A stretch of DNA of 64,000 bases from Mucilaginibacter kameinonensis (GCF_003675385.1 NZ_RCWZ01000002.1:930001-994000), one strand, 5' to 3'; counted from the stretch's first letter, positions 53,270 through 63,781 are shown. Notes: generated by a model not told the origin, from the letters alone. A program made the numbers and translations.

Positions 53270-54736
53270 ATGAGAATTGAATTTTATACCCGCCCCTTAG
53301 GATTGGCACTTTTGCTGCTATCGGCAAACCTGGCCAATGCCCAAAAGGCTACGTTTTCTGTAGATGGTAAAACGGCAAAGGTTTACGTAACCGCCAAAAA
53401 CACCGATAAAAAGATGACGGAAAGCGGTACACTTCAGTTTGAAGCTTACCCGCAGCCTTTGGAGAACGAGATTACCATTTTTGTTGATCCCGCTCAAACC
53501 TATCAAACCATGCTGGGCATTGGAGGGGCACTTACCGATGCCTCGGCCGAGGTATTTTACAAAATGCCGAAGGATAAGCAGCAGGAAGTCTTGACTGATT
53601 ATTATGATAAAGACAAAGGCATTGCCTATACACTCGGGCGCACTAATATCCAAAGCTGTGATTTTTCGAGTGATACTTATGCTTACGTAAAAGAGGGCGA
53701 TGCCGCGCTTAAAACTTTTGATATCAGCCATGATATGAAGTATCGTGTGCCCTTTATTAAAGAGGTGCTGGCTGCTGCAGGAGGAAAGCTTACCTTGTTC
53801 GCTTCACCGTGGAGCCCACCCGCCTGGATGAAAACCAATAACGATGCCTTACACGGCGGTAAGCTGAAAGCCGAATACAACCAAAGCTGGGCCAATTTGT
53901 ATGGTAAGTTTATCAACGCCTACGAAAAGCAAGGTGTCCCTATTTGGGGTATCACGGTACAAAATGAAGAAATGGCAGTGCAAACCTGGGAATCATGCGT
54001 GTTCACAGCCGAAGAAGAGCGTGACTTTATCAAGAACTTTTTAGGTCCGGCTATGAAAAAAGCCGGTTATGCGGATCGTAAACTCTTGATCTGGGATCAT
54101 AACCGCGATCTGATGTACCAGCGCGTAAGCACCGTACTGGAAGATCCTGAGGCTGCAAAATACGTGTGGGGCGTTGCCTATCACTGGTATGAAGATATTG
54201 CGGCGAAAGGGGCAGGTATGAACTTTGAAAACGAGCGTATGGTTGCCCAAACTTTTCCTGATAAGCCATTAATGCTTACCGAAGGCTGTGCGGCAGATTT
54301 TAATCCTGAAAAATATACCGACTGGAGTTTCGGCGAGAAATATGGCGCATCTATGATTAACGATTTTAACATCGGTACCGTAGCCTGGACAGACTGGAAT
54401 GTATTGCTTGATGAAAAAGGAGGCCCCAACCACGTGGGCAATTTCTGCATGGCGCCCATTCACTACGATACCAAAAATGATAAACTGATCTATACCAATG
54501 CATACTATTATTTAGGTCAGTTCTCCAAATTTATCCATCCGGGTGCAAAACGTGTAGCCAGTTCATCAAGCCGCAACAATCTGCTTACTACGGCTTACGT
54601 AAATACCGATGGTAAACTGGCAGTTGTGGTCATGAATAAAACCGATGATGATATTGATTATCGCCTTTGGATTAAAGGCAAAGCTGCTAAAACCAAAAGC
54701 CTTGCGCATTCAATTGCTACTGTGGTGATTGAATAA
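53270..54736 (+). CDS. GH30-family glycosidase, secreted
   Basis: The 488-residue protein has a signal peptide (about 1-24). The TIM-barrel carries acid/base E233 in QNEEMAVQTW and nucleophile E338 in LTEGCAADF, with a beta-sandwich after about 420. Family GH30 covers glucosylceramidases, beta-1,6-glucanases and xylanases; the GGALTDASAEVFYKMP and SPWSPPAWMKTN stretches are the glucocerebrosidase-type. The target is probably a beta-glucan or xylan-like sugar. It follows the aldo/keto reductase. Confidence 0.9.
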   Translation: MRIEFYTRPLGLALLLLSANLANAQKATFSVDGKTAKVYVTAKNTDKKMTESGTLQFEAYPQPLENEITIFVDPAQTYQTMLGIGGALTDASAEVFYKMPKDKQQEVLTDYYDKDKGIAYTLGRTNIQSCDFSSDTYAYVKEGDAALKTFDISHDMKYRVPFIKEVLAAAGGKLTLFASPWSPPAWMKTNNDALHGGKLKAEYNQSWANLYGKFINAYEKQGVPIWGITVQNEEMAVQTWESCVFTAEEERDFIKNFLGPAMKKAGYADRKLLIWDHNRDLMYQRVSTVLEDPEAAKYVWGVAYHWYEDIAAKGAGMNFENERMVAQTFPDKPLMLTEGCAADFNPEKYTDWSFGEKYGASMINDFNIGTVAWTDWNVLLDEKGGPNHVGNFCMAPIHYDTKNDKLIYTNAYYYLGQFSKFIHPGAKRVASSSSRNNLLTTAYVNTDGKLAVVVMNKTDDDIDYRLWIKGKAAKTKSLAHSIATVVIE

Positions 54737-55234
54737 ATCATTTAAATAAATTATAAAAAGCACCAGTGCCTGTAGTTTAAGGCCTGGTGTTTTTTTATGT
54801 ATTGTACTGTACTCCATTTTATAGTTAGTTGCGCTGGTTTCAATCTGGCATGGAAAACTTTCTTCAAAATTTGCCCTCAATTTAATTTCGGGATAGCACG
54901 AGGTTTACAAATCCAAAAAAAGAATTTGGACTGTCTTATTATTGTATAAGTGACAATTAAAATAGATGTCTTAAGATAAGATTAGGGTGTTTTGTTTGCG
55001 TAGACGATGATTGTGGTGTATTGCATGTTTGCCATTTAGTAAAACAATTTAGCATAAGGTTCTCATTTGATGTTAAAAAATATTTTAATTGTTTTTTGAA
55101 CAATTAAAATAAAATATTATACCTTAGATTTTAATTAGTGCGATACCCTCGCCTTAATTAATACCAATTATTGATTTGAACCAAACAGAAACCTGCTTAG
55201 GTTTTTGATTAAAGTAATTACAACCGATAAAGGA
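54737..55234. other. 498-bp AT-rich intergenic region
   Basis: After the GH30 terminator there is no open frame of note. The stretch 55060-55140 is very AT-rich, probably the promoter region of the sigma factor; I see no clear TAnnTTTG box. Confidence 0.5.
54761..54797 (+). terminator. Terminator after the GH30 gene
   Basis: CACCAG and CTGGTG with GCCT/AGGC inside form a stem with one bulged base, followed by eight T bases. Confidence 0.85.
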
Positions 55235-55828
55235 ATGTTGGATACCGAGATTAAGTACTTACTTAATGATATTGCTTTAAACAGCAGCAGGGCTTCCTTT
55301 AAAAGGCTGTATTTGCTTTATTATGGTAAACTGTTTAATCTGGCAAAATCGTTGGTAAAGCAGGATGAATTGGCCGAAGAGATCACCAACGATGTTTTCA
55401 TGAACCTTTGGGCACGTCGGGCTTCTCTTCCCGAGATCAATAATTTTACTTATTACTGCTACACCTCGGTTAAAAACAAATCGCTTACCAGTCTTGCAAA
55501 AAATCAGCTCAAAAGCGTAAACATTGATGATGTGAATGTAGATGTTGCTGACTCAAGCGCTACCGGCGAGGATAAACTGGTATGTGAAGATCTTACAAAA
55601 CTCATAAATACTACTTTAAGCAAACTGTCCGATCAATGCCGCCTGGTTTTTAAGCTGATAAAAGAGGATGGTTTAAAATATCGTGAGGTAGCCGACTTGC
55701 TTGATATCTCTATAAAAACTGTTGAATACCACATGGGTAACGCGTTAAAAAACCTTGCCCAGGGTCTTAAGGAAGTTCAAAAATCAGCTCCTGCCGCTAC
55801 CTCCGAAAAAATTTCAAAAAATATTTAA
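55235..55828 (+). CDS. ECF RNA polymerase sigma factor
   Basis: From ATG 55235 the protein has 197 residues; TTG 55205 would add ten. Sigma region 2 is at about 25-90 (LYLLYYGKLFNLAKSLVKQDELAEEITNDVFMNLWARR in two stretches) and region 4 at about 135-185 (SKLSDQCRLVFKLI, YREVADLLDISIKTVEYHMGNALKNL). It belongs to the Bacteroidota SusC-linked ECF group. It should direct polymerase to the SusC/SusD locus and is controlled by the FecR protein that follows 55 bp later. Confidence 0.92.
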   Translation: MLDTEIKYLLNDIALNSSRASFKRLYLLYYGKLFNLAKSLVKQDELAEEITNDVFMNLWARRASLPEINNFTYYCYTSVKNKSLTSLAKNQLKSVNIDDVNVDVADSSATGEDKLVCEDLTKLINTTLSKLSDQCRLVFKLIKEDGLKYREVADLLDISIKTVEYHMGNALKNLAQGLKEVQKSAPAATSEKISKNI

Positions 55829-55883
55829 TCTTCCACTGGGGTATCCCGATTATTTACAGTCTTTATATATAGAACCGTAAATA

Positions 55884-56966
55884 ATGATCAACAACATCTG
55901 GATACTTATTGGCAAAAAGTTAAATGGTGAAGCTTCGCCCGAAGAGTTACTTGAACTTGAGCAACTGTTGCAGCAACAGGGGGCGGCCGATTTGTACGCT
56001 GTAGGTGAGTTGGAGGAGATCTGGAAAAACGATCAGCAAACTACCGACGACGAGAAACTGTTGGACAAATGGGATGCTTTTGAAGCAGAGCTTGATGCCA
56101 TCGAAGAAAAGGAAGCTCAAGAGGCTGCTGAAGTTATCGCCATTCAAACCAAAAGGAAAAAAGACAGGATCATTAAACTGGGATCGTTACTGGCAGCTGC
56201 ATGTTTAATGCTGGGCGTTTTTTGGTTTACCCGTAAAGAAACTATTGTGCCGGGGAAGTCAAACGAAATAACTGCTCCCAAAAACGGCATCAGTAAAATT
56301 CAGTTGCCCGATGGTAGTCGGGTTTGGCTTAATATGGGCAGTAAGCTTACTTACAACAATGATTTTGGTACAGATCAAAGAAGAGTAAGCCTTGTTGGCG
56401 AGGCTTTTTTTGATGTGGTTAAAGATGCGCAACGTCCATTTATTGTTACCACGCCAACTATCAGTGTGAGGGTGTTGGGTACCAAATTTAATGTGCGCTC
56501 GTATGATCATGATAAAACATCTGAGGCCGCCTTGGTTCGGGGTAAAATTGAGCTTACTGTTCTGAAAAATCCTGAAAAGAAGATCATCCTTAACCCATCA
56601 GAAAAACTTACAATAATCAATAACCAGGAGCCGCTGGCTAAAAGTAATATCCCTACAGGTAGCATAGCCGAAGAAACTCCGCTTATAGCCCTTAGCCGTA
56701 TTCACCAGGCTAAAAAAGATACCCTGCCCTCTGAAGCTTTATGGCTTGAAAATAAACTGGCCTTTGACGCCGAGGATTTTGAAAGCATCGCCCAAAAAAT
56801 GGAACGACGCTATAATGTGAATATTGTTTTTGAAAATGAGGAGGTGAAAAAGCTGCGGTTTACCGGCAAGTTTGAAAAAGAATCAATTAACAAAGCCTTA
56901 TTAAGCCTGCAAAAAACTGCGGCCTTTCGTTATAAAACAGATGCTAACCAAATTGTAATTTATTAA
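55884..56966 (+). CDS. FecR-family anti-sigma factor
   Basis: The 360-residue inner-membrane protein has an N-terminal sigma-binding part (about 1-90), one membrane helix (about 95-113, LGSLLAAACLMLGVFWF), a FecR domain (about 120-225, KNGISKIQLPDGSRVWLNMGSKL, VRVLGTKFNVRSY) and a C-terminal DUF4974 (about 285-360, LAFDAEDFESIAQKMERRYNVNIVF). It holds the ECF sigma factor inactive until the SusC N-terminal domain signals substrate. Confidence 0.93.
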   Translation: MINNIWILIGKKLNGEASPEELLELEQLLQQQGAADLYAVGELEEIWKNDQQTTDDEKLLDKWDAFEAELDAIEEKEAQEAAEVIAIQTKRKKDRIIKLGSLLAAACLMLGVFWFTRKETIVPGKSNEITAPKNGISKIQLPDGSRVWLNMGSKLTYNNDFGTDQRRVSLVGEAFFDVVKDAQRPFIVTTPTISVRVLGTKFNVRSYDHDKTSEAALVRGKIELTVLKNPEKKIILNPSEKLTIINNQEPLAKSNIPTGSIAEETPLIALSRIHQAKKDTLPSEALWLENKLAFDAEDFESIAQKMERRYNVNIVFENEEVKKLRFTGKFEKESINKALLSLQKTAAFRYKTDANQIVIY

Positions 56967-57126
56967 TTATTAAAACTTTATGAGATAAGCCTATGCATAG
57001 AAAAGTATAAAACTTCAGACCATAAAAAATGGGAAGATGTTCCCGCATCCCCCCATTATAATGTGGTACAACTTAACTACCAGTCCTTCTATAAACCAAA
57101 TAGTTAAATAACCTTAATGCTAAATT

Positions 57127-60100
57127 ATGAAAAAAAATGCACACCGCATTAACCAAGTGCGGCTGAACCAATTTTTGAAAGTACTTCTTATGTTTAAATT
57201 TATCTGTATCCTGGTACTCGTCTCCTCGTTGCAGGCGTTTTCAAAAGGATATGGTCAGACCCGCATCAACGTTAATTTCCAAAACGTATCGCTAAAAAAA
57301 GCGCTAAAGGAAATTGAGAAAAAGTCTGACTATCGCTTTTTGTATAACGACGATATGTTGTTGAAAAATGACATGCCCGCCAGTTTAAATACAAAAGATG
57401 CATCACTTGAAGAGGTGATGAAAATTGTACTTGGCAACACTAACCTGAATTATACGCTGAGTGATAATAACCTGGTTATACTTACCGAAAAGGGTAAAGC
57501 GATGGCTCCCGGAAGTATTAATGGTAAAGTAACCGACGATGCCGGATTGCCAATGCCCGGCGTTACCGTAAAAGTAAAAGGAACAAACGTAAGCGCCCAA
57601 ACCGATTTGCAGGGACGCTATAGCATAAACATCCCGGATGCCAATACAGATGGTGTGATTCTCGTATTCTCTTTTATTGGTTACGCTTCGCAGGAAGTAC
57701 CGGTGAGTGGAAACTCGCTCATCAATGTACAGTTGAAAGCTGCGTCTAACTCACTGAACGAAGTAATTGTGGTTGGTTACGGTACGCAGAAGAAAGAAAA
57801 CCTTACAGGCTCTGTTGCAGTGGTCAACATGAAAGATGCCGGTAAAAGGGTAACACCTGATGTTGCCAGGGCTTTACAAGGCCAGGTTGCAGGTGTGCAA
57901 GTAAACGGTTCGGGTGTACCAGGCGAGGGTGTTTCTATCCGTATCCGTGGCGTAAGCTCACTTATTAATAACAACCCGCTTTACATCATTGATGGCGTGC
58001 CAACTATGGAGCCGTTTGATTTCCCAACAACTGATATTGAAAGCTTACAGGTAATTAAAGACGCGTCTGCCGGCGCCATCTACGGTTTCCGTGGTGCAAA
58101 CGGTGTGGTTATCATCACTACTAAAAAAGGCAAAAACGGCGCCATGAAAATCAACTACAACGGTTATGTTGGTTATCAGAAAAATCCAAAAACGTTATCT
58201 GTTACCGATAGGGTAGGTTATCAGCAGATAGCAAACGCTGCCGAAACCAATGCCGGTTTATCCCTGGCACCGGGCAATGATCCTTCTTCAAGCAAATTTA
58301 TTAACAATGTAAATACCGATTGGCAAAAGTCGGCTTTTAAAACCGGTTATACTCAAAGCCATGATTTAGGGCTATCGGGCGGTAACGAAAATATGAGCTA
58401 TAATGTTGCTTTCGATTATTTTAACCAAACCGGTACCACAGTATCCGGCCCTTCATATACCCGTTATAACCTGAGCGGTAATATTCAGGGCAAAAAAGGA
58501 ATTGTATCCTTTGGTACCAAGTTTGCCTATACTGAGGGCGATTATAATAACCTGGCCTACCCGCACCTGCACGGTACAGGCAACCAAATAGTCGATTTGG
58601 TTACTGCTATTCCAACCATGCCTATTTATGATCCTAACCGCGTGGGTGGTTACGGCGGTGTTGATCAAAACACGCAAAGAGCTATTTCACTTAACATCAT
58701 CGGTGTAAATAACCTGTTGAACAGCACGGGGCAGCGTAACCGTATGCTGGCATCGGCATGGATGGAAATTGAGTTCATCAAAAACCTGAAATACCGTTTA
58801 AACGCGAGCTATGACCGTAACGATTTCAAGAATACTTATTTCGACCCAATCTATGATCTTGGTTGGTTCTACCCAAATACAACAGCTTATTACAGCGACG
58901 CGCGCGGCAATTATTACACCGCCCTTATTGAAAATACGTTAAGCTACAAGTTTGATATCAGTAAACATCATGTGGAGTTATTAGCGGGTACTGCTTATCA
59001 AAAAGATAAAAACGATAACCTTACAGGTATAGCCTATAACTTGCCTCAGCCATATCTGTTCTCGTTTGATAACGTAAGCAATACAACCGATAAAACCGTA
59101 TTCGGTAATAGTAACGAGCGTAAGTTTTATTCGCCAATATTTGGCCGCGTAAACTATAACTATGATGACCGTTACTTGCTTACAGCAAACTATCGTCGTG
59201 ACGGTACATCGCAATTACCCGAATATAACCGTTTTGGTAATTTTGCAGGTGTATCCGCAGGTTGGAATATCAATAAAGAAAAGTTCCTTCATCTGCCCGA
59301 AACCATCAGCCAATTAAAATTGAAAGCCGGTTACGGTACATTGGGTAACGTAAATGCCCTTGCGTTTTATCCGTACCAGGCAGTAGTAAATGCTAATGCC
59401 AGTTATGTATTTGGTAACACCCTGGCTTCTGGTGCAACCCAAACCCAGGTATTTGATCAAACCAACAAGTGGGAACAGAAACGCACAACCAACGTTGGTA
59501 TCGACCTGAGCTTGTTTCATGATCAGCTGAGCTTTTCGTCAGAATATTATGTGAACAAGATCAAGGGGATCCTTTTATCAGTGCCTATTCCAATTTCGGT
59601 AGGGGCCATCAATACACCGCTGGTTAACGCTGCGTCGTTTACCAACAAGGGTATCGAGTTTACAGTAACTTACCGTAGCAGGGATACCGGGCCGTTTAAT
59701 TACACTATTAGTGCTAACGCCTCAACGGTTAAAAACAAAGTAACATCATTAGGTAATGGCGGTAACCCAATTTATGGCGCTTATAGCAAAACCGCTGTAG
59801 GTGGCGAAGTTGGTGAATTGTACGCCTTTAAAACCGAAGGTATTTTTAAAGATGCCGCTGATGTAGCAGCTCATGCTACCCAAACAGGTGCTGCCCCCGG
59901 TGATGTTAAGTTTGTGGATACCAATAAAGACGGTATAATCAATGATGCCGACCGTGTTTACTTAGGTTCGGCGATCCCTAAATTGTATTATGGTTTTAAC
60001 TTCAGTGCCAATTATAAAAACTTCGATGCTTCGGTATTTATCCAGGGTAACTATGGCAGTAAAATAGCCAACGGTGTATACCAGTCGTTAATGACCGGCC

Positions 60101-60471
60101 AGTATACCAATGCCAGCACCGATGAACTGAACTATTGGACACCTACTAATACCAACACCAATGTTCCGCGCCCAATAATCGGCGATCCTAATGCCAATAA
60201 CCGCAATTCCGACAGGTTTATTCAGAGTGGCTCATATGCACGCCTGCAAACCGCGCAATTGGGTTATACATTGCCGACAAGCTTGCTGAACCGCACGCAT
60301 GTGATCAGGAGCTTCAGGGTATATCTGTCGGGCCAAAATTTGTACACTATAACCAAGTACAAAGGCTTCGACCCGGATTTTATTAACGATGGTACCATTA
60401 ACCGCGGTTTTGATTACGGCTCGTTCCCTAACCCGCGCACTTTACTGGTAGGCTTACAATTAGGATTATAA
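57127..60471 (+). CDS. SusC/RagA TonB-dependent outer-membrane transporter with signalling domain
   Basis: The 1114-residue protein has a signal sequence (about 1-40), an STN domain (about 45-115, FQNVSLKKALKEIEKKSDYRF), which contacts FecR, then CarboxypepD_reg-like (about 130-215), the plug (about 230-340, GSVAVVNMKDAGKR, YIIDGVPTMEP) and the 22-strand barrel to the end (FPNPRTLLVGLQLGL). It imports oligosaccharides with its SusD partner. The presence of STN ties it to the sigma/FecR pair just upstream. Confidence 0.95.
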   Translation: MKKNAHRINQVRLNQFLKVLLMFKFICILVLVSSLQAFSKGYGQTRINVNFQNVSLKKALKEIEKKSDYRFLYNDDMLLKNDMPASLNTKDASLEEVMKIVLGNTNLNYTLSDNNLVILTEKGKAMAPGSINGKVTDDAGLPMPGVTVKVKGTNVSAQTDLQGRYSINIPDANTDGVILVFSFIGYASQEVPVSGNSLINVQLKAASNSLNEVIVVGYGTQKKENLTGSVAVVNMKDAGKRVTPDVARALQGQVAGVQVNGSGVPGEGVSIRIRGVSSLINNNPLYIIDGVPTMEPFDFPTTDIESLQVIKDASAGAIYGFRGANGVVIITTKKGKNGAMKINYNGYVGYQKNPKTLSVTDRVGYQQIANAAETNAGLSLAPGNDPSSSKFINNVNTDWQKSAFKTGYTQSHDLGLSGGNENMSYNVAFDYFNQTGTTVSGPSYTRYNLSGNIQGKKGIVSFGTKFAYTEGDYNNLAYPHLHGTGNQIVDLVTAIPTMPIYDPNRVGGYGGVDQNTQRAISLNIIGVNNLLNSTGQRNRMLASAWMEIEFIKNLKYRLNASYDRNDFKNTYFDPIYDLGWFYPNTTAYYSDARGNYYTALIENTLSYKFDISKHHVELLAGTAYQKDKNDNLTGIAYNLPQPYLFSFDNVSNTTDKTVFGNSNERKFYSPIFGRVNYNYDDRYLLTANYRRDGTSQLPEYNRFGNFAGVSAGWNINKEKFLHLPETISQLKLKAGYGTLGNVNALAFYPYQAVVNANASYVFGNTLASGATQTQVFDQTNKWEQKRTTNVGIDLSLFHDQLSFSSEYYVNKIKGILLSVPIPISVGAINTPLVNAASFTNKGIEFTVTYRSRDTGPFNYTISANASTVKNKVTSLGNGGNPIYGAYSKTAVGGEVGELYAFKTEGIFKDAADVAAHATQTGAAPGDVKFVDTNKDGIINDADRVYLGSAIPKLYYGFNFSANYKNFDASVFIQGNYGSKIANGVYQSLMTGQYTNASTDELNYWTPTNTNTNVPRPIIGDPNANNRNSDRFIQSGSYARLQTAQLGYTLPTSLLNRTHVIRSFRVYLSGQNLYTITKYKGFDPDFINDGTINRGFDYGSFPNPRTLLVGLQLGL

Positions 60472-60501
60472 AAACTGATTAACGATTTAACATTATTTAT
60501 A

Positions 60502-62058
60502 ATGAAAACGATATATACAAAGGCAGTATTTACGCTATTGTTGGTGGCTGCATTTGCCATGGGATGTAAAAAGAGCGATCTGACTACGGTAAACCCCAAC
60601 GCGCAAACAACTCAAACTTTCTGGCAAAACTCCAGCGATGCCGTGAAAGGCATAAACGCGGTGTACGGCAGCTTAATTATTGATGGTTCATACATGCGCT
60701 TTTCCCCAATAGTGGAGAATACCCGGGGCGATGACGCTACAAGCTACAGCCCCTGGGACCAGATCTATAACATGGGCAAATTCAACATGCAAAGCACCGG
60801 TGATGGGGTGCTGTTTTCATGGACAGCTTATTACCAGGGTATTCTTCGTGCCAACGAGGTGCTGAAATATGTGCCGGCCATCAACATGGATGCCGAGTTA
60901 AAGAAACGCGTATTAGGTCAAGCCTATTTTCTTCGTGGATTGTATTATTTCCACCTGGCCGATTTTTATAAAAACGTGCCTATGCCATTAGTGCCTGCCG
61001 CTTCAAGTACCGATTATTTCCAGAAGCAGCAGCCGCAAGACGTAGTTTGGGCGCAGGTGATCAGCGATTTCAAATCGGCCGAAAGCATGCTGCCAACAAC
61101 CTACAGTGGCTTATCACCAGATGGACAGGTTGGTCGCGCTACAAAAGGTGCGGCATCGGCATACCTGGGAAAAACCTACCTGTTTACCAAAAAGTATACT
61201 GAGGCCGCGGCCGAATTTAAATCGGTTATTGATATGGGGCTTTACAGCCTGGTGCCTAACTATTACGATAACTTTTTTGCAAACAACGAGAACAACGCCG
61301 AATCGATTTTCGAGGTGCAGTTTTCAAGAGATGCCGGAGGTACAGATCTGGGCTGGGGCGGTGATCCGACGTCAGGTTGGGGGCGTACATCTGCCCGTGC
61401 CATCACCTTCGGAGCTGCTAGTTTTGGTTTTACAGATGTGCAACCGACCCCCGTATTGTATAACGAATATCTGCAGGAAAAAACTACCAGTGGCGGTACC
61501 GACCCACGTTTGGATGTAACCATGTACTATAACAAACCCGGCGAAAAATTATACAACCAGGATTTCGCAACCCGCTACGCAGGCAGTTCATCATTAAATG
61601 CCCTGTTTTGCCATAAATATGAAAATGGCGACAGCGGTCAGGCCGATGAGTATGACTGGAGATCGGGCATTAATGAAAGGCTGATGCGTTACGCCGATGT
61701 GCTGCTGATGTATGCCGAGTGTTTGAACGAGTTAGGTACCACAAACGATGCTTATCAATACATTCAAATGGTGCGTAACCGTGTTGGTTTGCCTAATCTG
61801 GCTACCGTTAAGCCGGGCATGAGCCAGGCCGAAATGCGCGAACAGATAGGTCATGAGCGCTTCCTGGAGTTTTCGCTGGAAGGCCATAGGTTTGATGATA
61901 TCCGCCGCTGGGGCTGGTTGCAGGATGCCACCAAGCTGGCCTGGTTAAAAGCCAGGGATCCGGAATTTAATACTTATACTCCGGGTAAAGAGTATTTGCC
62001 GATACCGCTTACAGAGGTGCAAACTAATGTGGGTTTGGTACAGAATACTGGGTATTAA
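60502..62058 (+). CDS. SusD/RagB substrate-binding lipoprotein
   Basis: The 518-residue lipoprotein has lipobox FAMGC, Cys22. The TPR-like SusD fold shows NPNAQTTQTFWQNSSDA near the start, YYQGILRANEVLKY, AYFLRGLYYFHLADFY (conserved) and in the C-terminal part RFDDIRRWGWL with LPIPLTEVQTN at the end. It caps the SusC barrel and binds the incoming sugar. It is 30 bp after susC; no SusE or SusF follows, but repeat C2 and the GH43 gene do. Confidence 0.93.
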   Translation: MKTIYTKAVFTLLLVAAFAMGCKKSDLTTVNPNAQTTQTFWQNSSDAVKGINAVYGSLIIDGSYMRFSPIVENTRGDDATSYSPWDQIYNMGKFNMQSTGDGVLFSWTAYYQGILRANEVLKYVPAINMDAELKKRVLGQAYFLRGLYYFHLADFYKNVPMPLVPAASSTDYFQKQQPQDVVWAQVISDFKSAESMLPTTYSGLSPDGQVGRATKGAASAYLGKTYLFTKKYTEAAAEFKSVIDMGLYSLVPNYYDNFFANNENNAESIFEVQFSRDAGGTDLGWGGDPTSGWGRTSARAITFGAASFGFTDVQPTPVLYNEYLQEKTTSGGTDPRLDVTMYYNKPGEKLYNQDFATRYAGSSSLNALFCHKYENGDSGQADEYDWRSGINERLMRYADVLLMYAECLNELGTTNDAYQYIQMVRNRVGLPNLATVKPGMSQAEMREQIGHERFLEFSLEGHRFDDIRRWGWLQDATKLAWLKARDPEFNTYTPGKEYLPIPLTEVQTNVGLVQNTGY

Positions 62059-62085
62059 TAAAGAGAGCGGAGAGGGTACTTTAAG

Positions 62086-62191
62086 TTCCCCTCTTGAGAG
62101 GGGGCGCGTAGGAATGAGCGAAAGCAGGGGTGTGTTATAAGAGCGATGCTTGAAGCAGAAACACACCCCTACACCCCTCTCAAGAGGGGAA
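62086..62191. repeat. Interspersed palindromic element, family C, copy 2
   Basis: It shares outer arms CTCTTGAGAGGGG and CCCCTCTCAAGAGGGG and inner GGGGTGTGTT/AACACACCCC arms with copy 1 at 26252. The flank GGGGAATCGC is also shared. It lies between susD and the GH43 gene, possibly ending the first transcript. Confidence 0.85.
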
Positions 62192-62272
62192 TCGCACAAT
62201 CCCGCGCTTTTCGCGAAGGTTAATATATAAACAAAAAAATCTCTTCTGTAGGAGGAGATATAGAGACGGCTT

Positions 62273-63760
62273 ATGAAAGCGAAAAATCTATACTTAATAG
62301 CAACGCTGGCAACAGTAATATTTTCCTGCTCAAAAAAGGAAACACCAACGCCAACACCCACTAAAACGGATACCACAACTACACCGGTAACAAGCAGTTT
62401 TGATATCAACAGCATTAGCGATACTTATGCTGATATCTCCGCTTTTACCTATTATCCTAAATGGACGGTGTACAATGTGCATGACCCTTCCATTAAAAAG
62501 TTTGGCGACTATTACTACTGCTATAGTACGGACGTGGCTTTTGGTACCGATGTAAGGTCGGGGCTGCAAATTCGCCGGTCGAAAGATTTGGTGCAGTGGG
62601 AATATGTGGGCTGGGTATTTTCATCGTTACCGGCGCAGGGTTCTGCTTATATAACCGGCAAGGGTGGTACACCTTATAACGCGCTATGGGCACCTTATGT
62701 GATGAAGGTGGGATCGGAGTACAGGTTGTATTACTCGCTTTCATCGGCGGTGGCGCGTTTAAGTGTTATTGGTATGGCAACGGCATCAGCTCCTGACGGA
62801 CCTTGGACTGAGAAGGGTATCGTAGTAACATCTGCCAATGATGCCAGTATCCAAACCAATGCTATCGATCCAACGGTGATTGTTACAACCAGCGGCGAGC
62901 AGTATATGTACTACGGCTCGGCCTGGGATGGCATTTATATCCTGAAACTTGACCCTTCAACAGGTCTTGCAGTTTCGCCGGGTGATAAGGGTAAACGCAT
63001 TGCCAACCGGGGCTTTACCGGCGGTAAATACAATGGCAATATTGAAGGTGCCGAGGTGATCTACAACCCTGATCTGAAAAAGTATTTCCTGTTTATCAGT
63101 TATGATTGGCTGCAAACTAAATATAATGTTAGGGTAGGGCGAGCAGATAGTCCGACCGGGCCTTTCTATGATTATAACGGGCACGACGTTAATACCGACG
63201 AAGATCATGGTCCGATGATCCTTGCACCATATCAGTTCACCAATCAAAGCGGATGGCAGGGTACAGGGCATTGCGCGGTATTTGATAACGGCAGCGGACA
63301 GTATTTTATGGCACACCAGGGCAGGCCGGGTATTAACTCTTACTTTATGGACCTGCATGTTCGTAAAATATCATGGACACCTGATGGCTGGCCGATAGTA
63401 TCGCCGGAGCGGTATGCCAACGTGGCCCAAACGGCGATAGCCTCTACGGATGTCCCGGGAACCTATGAAAAAATAACACTGAATTATCATGTTGTTCCGG
63501 GATACGGTACCGAGCAAACCAATCCGGATTTCCAGGTTTCAACAACCTTTAAGCTGGATGCCGCGGGCACAATTGATGGTAACGCTGCCGATAAATGGAC
63601 ATTTACAAGCCCATGGCTTGAACTTAAATACAGCAGCGGCGACACCTACAAACTGAAAGTTGAGCGTGAGCGCGATTGGGAAAATAAAATAACATCAACC
63701 CTGATATTTACCGGGTTAGACAATCATGGCACTGCCATTTGGGGAAAGAGAAAACAATAG
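62273..63760 (+). CDS. GH43 arabinan endo-hydrolase-like lipoprotein
   Basis: The 495-residue lipoprotein has Cys19 (FSCSKKE). The five-bladed beta-propeller (about 60-390) has the general base D71 in HDPSIKKF, D199 in IDPTVIV and the acid near E258 in NIEGAEVIYN. GTGHCAVF and AHQGRPG fit endo-1,5-alpha-L-arabinanases, and the C-terminal part (about 400-495) resembles their accessory beta domain. It probably cuts arabinan at the cell surface for the SusC/SusD pair upstream. Confidence 0.88.
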   Translation: MKAKNLYLIATLATVIFSCSKKETPTPTPTKTDTTTTPVTSSFDINSISDTYADISAFTYYPKWTVYNVHDPSIKKFGDYYYCYSTDVAFGTDVRSGLQIRRSKDLVQWEYVGWVFSSLPAQGSAYITGKGGTPYNALWAPYVMKVGSEYRLYYSLSSAVARLSVIGMATASAPDGPWTEKGIVVTSANDASIQTNAIDPTVIVTTSGEQYMYYGSAWDGIYILKLDPSTGLAVSPGDKGKRIANRGFTGGKYNGNIEGAEVIYNPDLKKYFLFISYDWLQTKYNVRVGRADSPTGPFYDYNGHDVNTDEDHGPMILAPYQFTNQSGWQGTGHCAVFDNGSGQYFMAHQGRPGINSYFMDLHVRKISWTPDGWPIVSPERYANVAQTAIASTDVPGTYEKITLNYHVVPGYGTEQTNPDFQVSTTFKLDAAGTIDGNAADKWTFTSPWLELKYSSGDTYKLKVERERDWENKITSTLIFTGLDNHGTAIWGKRKQ

Positions 63761-63781
63761 GTTTGTTTTATATAGGTTGGT

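Noticed and set aside
61945..62415. Minus-strand frame of 156 codons
   Set aside because: It crosses repeat C2 and the ends of two real genes on the plus strand.
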